From: Actinomycetota bacterium
Lineage (GTDB): Bacteria > Actinomycetota > Humimicrobiia > Humimicrobiales > Humimicrobiaceae
Length of the DNA: 6,377 nt
Reading direction: 5' to 3'
Assembly (NCBI GenBank): GCA_023475715.1
Contig: JAMCVO010000191.1
Span: forward strand, 1-6,377
Positions 1 through 5,080 of the stretch are shown piece after piece. Under the pieces are notes generated by a model. It did no database searches, had not been told where the DNA came from, and was given only the letters and a program-made list of their open reading frames with translations. Positions within the stretch are counted from its first letter, which is position 1. Every line of letters begins with the position of its first letter. Position numbers and translations under genes: made by a program.

Positions 1-14
1 GGATGGGAGAAAAT
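1..14 (+). promoter_or_regulatory. FMN riboswitch (RFN element), 3' end only
   Basis: The window starts with ggatgggagaaaat, which matches the conserved 3' end of the RFN/FMN aptamer (consensus close to CUGGAUGRGAGAAG). The rest of the aptamer lies upstream of the window, so only the closing strand is visible. The assignment is supported by context: an intrinsic terminator follows about 30 nt later, then the complete riboflavin operon, the usual arrangement for FMN-controlled premature termination. Binding of FMN to the full aptamer would be expected to favour the terminator at 41-70 and lower expression of ribD through ribH. The antiterminator pairing cannot be seen because its likely partner is cut off. 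Confidence 0.82.
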
Positions 15-40
15 TTATGTCTTATTTAATTTTATAATTA

Positions 41-70
41 AGCCATGGATTTTCTCCATGGTTTTTTGTT
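41..70 (+). terminator. Intrinsic terminator of the FMN riboswitch
   Basis: CCATGGA (43-49) pairs perfectly with TCCATGG (55-61) around a 5-nt loop (ttttc). The stem can extend outward by a G-U and an A-U pair (41-42 with 62-63). A run of six T (62-67) and further T-rich sequence follow directly. It lies between the riboswitch 3' end and ribD, so it is read as the expression platform: terminator formed when FMN is bound, read-through when it is not. The regulatory reading is inferred from family knowledge; the hairpin and T-tract are direct observations. Confidence 0.87.
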
Positions 71-123
71 TTCAACGGGATCCGTAAGTGTTTCCCTGAT
101 AGCTTTGCATGTGCGATGATTTT

Positions 124-177
124 GTTATAAGTGATAGTTTAGTTATTGGTAATAGCTCAGTTATAAATAGAAGTTAA
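124..177 (+). repeat. Degenerate AGTTAT...ATAG repeats in the ribD leader
   Basis: Between the terminator and the ribD start are three related units: GTTATAAGTGATAG (124-137), AGTTATTGGTAATAG (141-155) and AGTTATAAATAG (159-170). A fourth partial copy, AGTTAAGAAT, begins at 172 and runs into the start codon, which is itself followed by gatag. The second unit is also a weak inverted repeat (TTATT gg TAATA). No good promoter or strong Shine-Dalgarno site is visible here. The repeats may simply reflect AT-rich drift; no function is assigned. Confidence 0.35.
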
Positions 178-181
178 GAAT

Positions 182-1480
182 ATGATAGATAATAATATAC
201 ATGAATTTACTGAAAATGATAAAAAATACATGAGGATGGCAATCAACCTTGCCCAAAAAGCAAAAGGGTACACTAGCCCCAATCCGGTTGTCGGTGCAGT
301 AATAGTAAAAAATGGCGTAATAATTTCAAAAGGTTATCATAAAAAAGCCGGCGGTCCGCATGCTGAAATAGAAGCCATCAATGCCTGCAGCGACAACCGG
401 ATTGGGGCTAGTGTAACCATGTATGTTACATTAGAGCCCTGCACTATTTATGGAAAAACGCCCCCATGCGTCGATTCACTAATAAAGTATGGATTTTCAG
501 AAATAATTATTGGGAGTACTGATTTTAATCCAAGGATAAATGGTAATGGAATCAAAGCTTTAAAAAAAGCAGGAATCAGGGTAAAGGCAGGGCTTTTCGG
601 GGAAGAAATTAAAAAACAAAACGAGATTTTTTTTAAGCACATAATAACGGCATCGCCTTTTATCTGCTGCAAAATTGCTTCAAGCATTGATGGTAAGATT
701 GCAGCCAAATCCTCCGATTCAAAGTGGATCACGTCTGGCAGGTCCCGAAAAATGGTCCAAAAAATAAGAAAAGAATATGATTGTATCATGACAGGAATAA
801 ATACCATTTTAGTTGATGACCCCCTGCTGTACCCAAGAAAGGCCGCAGAAAAATTTTTGATTGCAAGCAGTATTTCGGCTCATGAAGAAAATTTTGCTTC
901 GACTATACTTCCCGATATTAAAAAAGGAAAGCAATTTTACAGAGTAATACTGGATTCGGGATTAAAGCTGCCTCCTGATTCAAATATTGTCATGACTGCA
1001 AACTTTATAAAGACGATTGTTTTTACAAGCAATAAAATTTCGAAAGATGACTTTGATTATAAGACGGGCTGTCTGTCTCAAAAAAATATAGATATTGTCA
1101 GAGTAAACAGCTATCAATCAGAAAATAAGAAGACATTGCTGCTGGATTTGAAAGAAATCCTTGGAAAACTATACTCAGATTATGGAATAACATCAGTATT
1201 TCTCGAATCAGGCCCAACTCTTGTAACTGAATTTTTAAAAAATAATCTGATTGATAAATTCATTTTCTTCCTGGCACCCAAAATTATTGGCGGAGACAGC
1301 AATTTTAACATGTTCTCCGGTCTTAATATAAACAAGATTGATGATGCGTTAAGAATCAACTTTGAGACAGTAAAAAAAATAATTGGTTCTGGAAAAAATG
1401 GTATCGATACTGATATTATTATTATAGCTTACCCTTCAGCAAGCACTTCAAACGAGGATATCAAATGTTTACAGGAATAA
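182..1480 (+). CDS. ribD: RibD: riboflavin-specific deaminase / reductase
   Basis: Bifunctional cytosolic enzyme that deaminates the pyrimidine product of GTP cyclohydrolase II and then reduces its ribose side chain with NADPH. The N-terminal deaminase domain (about residues 14-150) has PNPVVG (33-38) and the zinc site H60-A-E62, P86-C87 and P94-P95-C96, with E62 the expected proton shuttle. The reductase domain (about 158-417) shows SSIDGKIAA, SKWITS, GINTILVDDP, ESGPTL and APKIIGG. At 432 residues it is longer than the roughly 360-residue E. coli and B. subtilis proteins. The excess comes mainly from an insertion at about 221-252, after DDPLLYPR, plus an extended N-terminus and a longer loop near 285-325. 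The usual CSH after the first zinc Cys reads CTI here (Ile89). The start at 182 has only a weak upstream GAAG; Met17 or Met19 are alternatives without better signals. The 3' end overlaps ribE by 16 nt. An inverted repeat lies within the deaminase region. Confidence 0.95.
   Translation: MIDNNIHEFTENDKKYMRMAINLAQKAKGYTSPNPVVGAVIVKNGVIISKGYHKKAGGPHAEIEAINACSDNRIGASVTMYVTLEPCTIYGKTPPCVDSLIKYGFSEIIIGSTDFNPRINGNGIKALKKAGIRVKAGLFGEEIKKQNEIFFKHIITASPFICCKIASSIDGKIAAKSSDSKWITSGRSRKMVQKIRKEYDCIMTGINTILVDDPLLYPRKAAEKFLIASSISAHEENFASTILPDIKKGKQFYRVILDSGLKLPPDSNIVMTANFIKTIVFTSNKISKDDFDYKTGCLSQKNIDIVRVNSYQSENKKTLLLDLKEILGKLYSDYGITSVFLESGPTLVTEFLKNNLIDKFIFFLAPKIIGGDSNFNMFSGLNINKIDDALRINFETVKKIIGSGKNGIDTDIIIIAYPSASTSNEDIKCLQE
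266..418. repeat. 34-nt inverted repeat inside ribD coding sequence
   Basis: The left arm (266-299) and the reverse complement of the right arm (385-418) agree at 32 of 34 positions; the mismatches are at 268/416 and 294/390. The inner block 269-293 pairs perfectly with 391-415 (25 bp). The intervening loop is 85 nt (300-384). The left arm encodes residues 29-40, including the family-conserved PNPVVGAV. The right arm encodes the end of A68 through T79, a stretch that is variable in RibD proteins. An exact match this long is far beyond chance in 150 nt and is not explained by protein function. It could form a long hairpin in mRNA or single-stranded DNA. Confidence 0.95.
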
Positions 1481-2124
1481 TAAAAGAAACAGGTAAAATA
1501 AGTAAAATTAAGGATTCCAAAGATTACAAAAAATTGGTTATTGAATGCAGACTTTTAACAATGGACATGAAAATTGGAGATTCTATTGCCGTAAATGGCT
1601 GCTGCCTGACCGTTACAAGTTTTGATAATGAGCATTTCTCCTGTGATATTTCTTACAGCACCATTAATTCCACGACTTTGGCGAATTCAAAAATCGGCGA
1701 TATTTTAAATCTTGAAGATTCATTAACTGCCATTGACAAACTGGGCGGACATTTTGTAACAGGGCATGTTGATGGTGTTGCAAAAATAGTAAGAACAGTA
1801 AAAATAGGCAATGCTTATAAGCTGGACATAATACCGCCTTCAAACCTTTTCCCGTTCCTGGCACAAAAGGGCTCGGCAGCGCTTGATGGTATAAGCCTTA
1901 CAATTGCCCGATCAGAAAAGAATTTAGTTTCTTTTGCCATAATTCCACATACATTTGAAAATACAAATTTAAAATTTAAAAAAGCAGGAGATCTTTTGAA
2001 TATAGAAGTTGACATGATAGCCCGCTACATTGGCCAGCTTCTTAAAAACCCTGAAATGGAAAATTCCAGAGAAAAAGAGGACCGCTTGAGGGAGATGCTT
2101 ATAAAACATGAATTCCTTAAATAA
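1465..2124 (+). CDS. ribE: RibE: riboflavin synthase, alpha subunit type
   Basis: Catalyses the last step, dismutation of two 6,7-dimethyl-8-ribityllumazine molecules to riboflavin and the pyrimidine returned to RibH; acts as a cytosolic trimer. It opens with the family hallmark MFTGII. Two lumazine-binding barrels are visible: the first (about 1-90) with DSIAVNGCCLTV (39-50), the second (about 96-190) with GGHFVTGHVDG (94-104), KGSAALDGISLTI (135-147) and IPHT (160-163). Expected active-site positions S40, C47, H101, K135, S144 and D183 are present. The usual PET motif of the first barrel reads YST (64-66). At 219 residues it is of normal length; the charged tail after residue 195 is the trimerisation-helix region. 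The ATG lies inside the ribD 3' end with GAGG at 1454-1457, 7 nt upstream, suggesting translational coupling. It overlaps ribBA by 17 nt. Confidence 0.96.
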   Translation: MFTGIIKETGKISKIKDSKDYKKLVIECRLLTMDMKIGDSIAVNGCCLTVTSFDNEHFSCDISYSTINSTTLANSKIGDILNLEDSLTAIDKLGGHFVTGHVDGVAKIVRTVKIGNAYKLDIIPPSNLFPFLAQKGSAALDGISLTIARSEKNLVSFAIIPHTFENTNLKFKKAGDLLNIEVDMIARYIGQLLKNPEMENSREKEDRLREMLIKHEFLK

Positions 2125-3325
2125 AGATTATGAAAAATTTTTTCATAGAGTTGAAGAAATAATCACAGATATAAAAGCCGGAAAAATAATAATCATTGTT
2201 GATGATAAATCACCGGACAATGAGGGAGTTTTGTTTCAGGCAGCAGAAAAAGTTACCATAGAATCCATGAATTTCTTTATGACACATGGTAAGGGATTCA
2301 TATTCCTGCCATGTGAAGGCAAAAGGCTCAAAGAGCTTGGTATTATTGAAGATTTTACGCCACTTTCCTTATCAATTGATGCCAGGACCAGGAAAGGTAC
2401 CGGTACTTCTGCACTTGATAGAGTAAAAACTGTAAAGACTTTCATAAACCCGCAATCCAGGCCTGAGGATATTTCAATGCCCGGGCATATTTTTCCATTA
2501 AGATATCACAGCGGAGGGGTGCTTGTAAGAGCCGGCCATACCGAAGCAGCAATAGATCTGAATAAAATCGCAGGCCTTACCCCTGCAGGTATCATTTGTG
2601 AAATAATAAAGGATGATGGAGAAATTGCCATATTGGCCGACCTTGTAGAAATCTCTAAAAAGTTTAACTTAAAAATTATTACTATTGAGGAATTAATACG
2701 ATATAGAAAAAGAAAAGAAAAGTTAATTGAAAAAGTTGCAGAAGTAAACATGCCGACAAAGTGGGGAAATTTTAAAGCTATAACTTACAGAACAATAATT
2801 AATCCTGAAACTGCAACAGCGGCAGAGACCCATGTGGCCCTTGTAAAAGGTGATATTAAAGGCAAAAAAGATGTGCTTGTACGGGTTCATTCCCAGTGTC
2901 TTACCGGAGATACTTTTGGCTCAAAGCGTTGTGATTGCGGCGAACAGCTTGACAACGCTCTTAAGATGATAAATGAAAATGGGTCAGGTGTTCTGCTTTA
3001 TATGGCTCAGGAAGGCAGAGGAATAGGATTATGTAATAAAATGAAAGCTTATGAGCTTCAGGAAAAGGGTCTTGATACGGTAGAAGCAAACCTGGAACTG
3101 GGTTTTGAAGCTGATATGAGGGATTATGGAATCGGAGCCCAGATCTTATCGGATCTGGGTCTTACGACCGTGCATCTTATGACAAACAATCCAAGAAAAA
3201 TAATCGGGCTGGAGGGTTACGGGCTGAAAATAACAAAGGTAATCCCGATAAAAATTAAACCAAATGAAAATAATAAAAATTATTTAAATACAAAAAAAAC
3301 TAAATTAAAGCATATGCTTGATTAG
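2108..3325 (+). CDS. ribBA: RibBA: GTP cyclohydrolase II fused to a divergent DHBP synthase domain
   Basis: Two-domain protein of normal RibBA length (405 residues). The C-terminal half (about 213-405) is a convincing GTP cyclohydrolase II, which opens the GTP ring in the committed step. It has zinc ligands C264, C275 and C277 (HSQCLTGD...RCDCGEQL), Y298, QEGRGIGL (301-308), DTVEAN (323-328), TNNPRK (359-364) and the C-terminal YLNTK motif, very like B. subtilis RibA. The N-terminal half (about 8-205) has the DHBP synthase fold signature, with HTEA (144-147), ICEI (163-166) and PGHIFPL (125-131). However, the metal/substrate motif DDEDRENEGD reads DDKSPDNEGV (32-41), the NNT...TAFTV loop is shortened by about 7 residues, RPGH reads MPGH, and TMAR reads EIAI (173-176). 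Cyclohydrolase activity is likely; DHBP synthase activity is doubtful. GAGGGAG at 2088-2094 lies a rather long 13 nt before the ATG, so coupling from ribE probably helps translation. Confidence 0.93.
   Translation: MNSLNKDYEKFFHRVEEIITDIKAGKIIIIVDDKSPDNEGVLFQAAEKVTIESMNFFMTHGKGFIFLPCEGKRLKELGIIEDFTPLSLSIDARTRKGTGTSALDRVKTVKTFINPQSRPEDISMPGHIFPLRYHSGGVLVRAGHTEAAIDLNKIAGLTPAGIICEIIKDDGEIAILADLVEISKKFNLKIITIEELIRYRKRKEKLIEKVAEVNMPTKWGNFKAITYRTIINPETATAAETHVALVKGDIKGKKDVLVRVHSQCLTGDTFGSKRCDCGEQLDNALKMINENGSGVLLYMAQEGRGIGLCNKMKAYELQEKGLDTVEANLELGFEADMRDYGIGAQILSDLGLTTVHLMTNNPRKIIGLEGYGLKITKVIPIKIKPNENNKNYLNTKKTKLKHMLD
3137..3160 (+). repeat. Perfect 8-bp hairpin inside ribBA
   Basis: CCCAGATC (3138-3145) is exactly complementary to GATCTGGG (3152-3159), with G-U pairs possible on both the inner and outer sides, leaving a tight 4-nt loop. 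It lies in codons for GAQILSDLGL of the cyclohydrolase domain, a conserved stretch, so the codons may account for much of it. No T-tract follows, so it is not an intrinsic terminator. Function unknown. Confidence 0.55.
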
Positions 3326-3337
3326 AAGGGAGAAATC

Positions 3338-3811
3338 ATGAGTAAGTTTGAAGGCGGTTATATAGCTAAAGGGTTGAGATTCGGTATAGTGGTAAGCAGG
3401 TACAATGAATTTATAACGAGCAAGCTTCTTGAAGGAGCAATGGACTGCTTAACCAGGCATGAATGTGAAGAGAAAGACATCGATACAGCATGGGTGCCCG
3501 GAGCATTTGAAATTCCTTCAGCAGTAAAATTAATGGCAGAATCAGAAAAATATGATGCGGTTATCTGCCTTGGTTCCATAATGAAGGGAGAAACATCACA
3601 TAACAATTATATAGCAAGCGAAGTTATAAAAGGCGCAGCAAAGATCACCCTTGATTTTAACATACCGGTATCTTTTGGGGTTATCACTCCAGACACGCTT
3701 GAGCAGGCTATTGAGAGAGCAGGGACAAGGCTTGGAAACAAAGGCTGGGCAGCAGCTCTGTCTGCAATAGAAATGGCAAACCTGTTTAAGGCAATGAGAT
3801 CTAAAAAATAA
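3338..3811 (+). CDS. ribH: RibH: 6,7-dimethyl-8-ribityllumazine synthase
   Basis: Condenses the RibD-derived pyrimidine with 3,4-dihydroxy-2-butanone 4-phosphate to give the lumazine substrate of RibE. Family enzymes form pentamers or 60-subunit capsids in the cytosol. Characteristic sequence is complete: [15 protein letters not shown] (20-34), WVPGAFEIP (52-60), the phosphate/active-site loop at 79-91 with H88, and [11 protein letters not shown] (126-136). H88, R127, K135 and F57 sit at the same numbers as in B. subtilis RibH. The usual VIRG of the active-site loop reads IMKG (Arg to Lys at 83), and HFDY or HYDY reads HNNY. Length (157) is typical. AAGGGAG at 3326-3332, 5 nt before the ATG, is a strong ribosome site, and only 12 nt separate it from ribBA. 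It is the last riboflavin gene; no clear GC-rich terminator follows. Confidence 0.96.
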   Translation: MSKFEGGYIAKGLRFGIVVSRYNEFITSKLLEGAMDCLTRHECEEKDIDTAWVPGAFEIPSAVKLMAESEKYDAVICLGSIMKGETSHNNYIASEVIKGAAKITLDFNIPVSFGVITPDTLEQAIERAGTRLGNKGWAAALSAIEMANLFKAMRSKK

Positions 3812-3817
3812 TTAACA

Positions 3818-3840
3818 TAGTGAAATAACTTAGTGAAATA
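3818..3840 (+). repeat. Direct repeat tagtgaaata x2 after ribH
   Basis: The 10-mer tagtgaaata occurs at 3818-3827 and 3831-3840, a period of 13 nt, separated by act. It lies just downstream of the ribH stop and upstream of the TATAAT element. It could be a local duplication or a binding site near a promoter; no protein can be named. Confidence 0.5.
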
Positions 3841-3860
3841 TATAAATATTTTTGTATAAT
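3830..3860 (+). promoter_or_regulatory. Candidate sigma-70-type promoter for the leuB-like gene
   Basis: A perfect TATAAT lies at 3855-3860, 41 nt before the ATG at 3902. The -35 region is poor: the best match is TTAGTG or TAGTGA at 3830-3836, with an 18-19 nt spacer. The -10 box sits between two copies of the palindrome AAATATTT (3844-3851 and 3865-3872), the second running into a T-tract, so an AT-only hairpin ending the riboflavin transcript could overlap the promoter. In DNA this AT-rich a TATAAT can arise by chance, so confidence is modest. Confidence 0.4.
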
Positions 3861-3901
3861 ATAGAAATATTTTTTTAAATTGTTTTTTTCGGAGGTTCAA
3901 G

Positions 3902-4981
3902 ATGGTTGAGGCAAGGCACTATTCTATTGCAGTTATACCCGGAGATGGCACAGGACCGGAAGTCATAGATGAAGGCAAGAAAGTCCTTAAGACTGCAGGA
4001 AATAAATATAACATAAATTTTGAATTTACTGATTTTAACTTTGGCGGAAAAAGATATTTAAAAACCGGAGAAACACTTCCGGATTCCGAAATCAACCATT
4101 TAAAACAATTCAGAGCAATATATCTTGGCGCTATTGGACATCCTGACGTTGCGCCTGGAGTTCTTGAGGTGAGTATCTTGCTGAAATTGAGATTTGCTCT
4201 GGATCAGTACATAAATCTCAGACCAGTAAAACTTTATCCTGGCGTTGATTGTCCTTTAAAGGATAAAGATCCAGAAGATATAGATTTCGTAGTAGTCAGA
4301 GAAAATACGGGAGATTTGTATGCAGGTCACGGCGGCGTAACAAGAAAAGGAACTCCATATGAAGTTGCAACCGGCTTAATGGTTTATGACAGACAGATGA
4401 TAGACAGATGTCTGGAATATGCTTTTAATCTAACCAGAACCAGAAAAAAAGAAGGAAAGCCGGGAAAACTTACACTGGTTCATAAAACAAATGTTATTGT
4501 ATATGTTGGCGATCTCTGGCATAGGGCATTTCTGGAAATGAGCAGGAAATTTCCGGATATTGAAACTGATTATAACCATGTTGATGCTGCCTGTATGTGG
4601 ATGGTAAAAAATCCGGAATGGTATGATGTAATTGTTACATCAAATTTATTCGGAGATATAATTACGGATCTTGGCGCAATGATACAGGGAGGAATGGGGA
4701 TCGCAGCCGGCGGCAATATTAATCCTTACGGAACATCCATGTTTGAGCCCATAGGTGGCTCAGCTCCAAAATATACAGGCAAAAATGTTATAAATCCGTT
4801 AGCTGCAATAGAAGCAGGCAGAATGATGCTGGAATATCTGGGAGAAAGCCAGGCAGCTAAATCCATTGGAGATGCGGTTGCCTATGTGTGTACAAAAATA
4901 AAAAGTTTAAGTGCCGGAAAGATGGGCTATAGCACCGCACAAATAGGAGATGAGGTCTCCGAACATATTAATAAGAGCTAA
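3902..4981 (+). CDS. leuB: LeuB-type isopropylmalate/isocitrate dehydrogenase family enzyme
   Basis: Metal-dependent oxidative decarboxylase of 2-hydroxy acids; the best guess is 3-isopropylmalate dehydrogenase of leucine synthesis. Visible features are [10 protein letters not shown] (12-21), [16 protein letters not shown] (93-108) with substrate arginines R97 and R107, R133 and Y140 in [10 protein letters not shown]195 in HKTN, and metal aspartates D228, D252 and D256 (FGDIITD). EPIGGSAP (282-289) begins the cofactor loop. The substrate helix is of the LeuB type, without the SLN of isocitrate dehydrogenase. After GGSAP the residues are K290-Y291, the pair known from NADP-dependent isocitrate dehydrogenase, where LeuB usually has Asp-Ile; NADP use is therefore possible. 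Length (359) fits the family. GGAGG at 3891-3895, 6 nt before the ATG, is a strong ribosome site. No leuA, leuC or leuD is adjacent, so tartrate/D-malate or homoisocitrate dehydrogenase remain alternatives. Confidence 0.8.
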   Translation: MVEARHYSIAVIPGDGTGPEVIDEGKKVLKTAGNKYNINFEFTDFNFGGKRYLKTGETLPDSEINHLKQFRAIYLGAIGHPDVAPGVLEVSILLKLRFALDQYINLRPVKLYPGVDCPLKDKDPEDIDFVVVRENTGDLYAGHGGVTRKGTPYEVATGLMVYDRQMIDRCLEYAFNLTRTRKKEGKPGKLTLVHKTNVIVYVGDLWHRAFLEMSRKFPDIETDYNHVDAACMWMVKNPEWYDVIVTSNLFGDIITDLGAMIQGGMGIAAGGNINPYGTSMFEPIGGSAPKYTGKNVINPLAAIEAGRMMLEYLGESQAAKSIGDAVAYVCTKIKSLSAGKMGYSTAQIGDEVSEHINKS

Positions 4982-5080
4982 ATATCATATTAGAAAATTT
5001 ATTTATGATATAAAATTCTTATAATAAGCATAAAAATCCCGAAAAATCCAAAATATGCCCTACTTAAAAAGCCTAGTTAG
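4982..5080. other. AT-rich convergent intergenic spacer
   Basis: This short spacer separates the leuB-like gene from the convergent adaptor gene. It contains an 8-bp, almost all-AT stem (ATATCATA 4982-4989 with TATGATAT 5004-5011, loop 14 nt) and a direct repeat AAAAATCC (5032-5039 and 5042-5049). Neither makes a convincing intrinsic terminator on either strand, although termination of both transcripts would be expected here. No coding region is seen. Confidence 0.5.

Noticed and set aside
75..85. ACGG gat CCGT mini-hairpin just after the riboswitch terminator
   Set aside because: Only four base pairs with a 3-nt loop; expected by chance and not followed by a functional signal.
266..418. Inverted repeat as the ends of a mobile element or a CRISPR-like unit
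   Set aside because: The arms and the loop are all in the uninterrupted ribD frame, the loop encodes the expected HAE motif, and there is no target-site duplication or transposase.
448..807. Open frame of 119 codons on the minus strand within ribD, and similar minus-strand frames within ribE, ribBA and ribH
   Set aside because: They lie opposite strongly conserved family genes, show no recognisable domain, and their sequence follows from the codons of the plus-strand gene.
4982..5011. ATATCATA / TATGATAT stem as a terminator for the leuB-like gene
   Set aside because: Nearly all A-T, 14-nt loop, and no T-tract directly after it on either strand.
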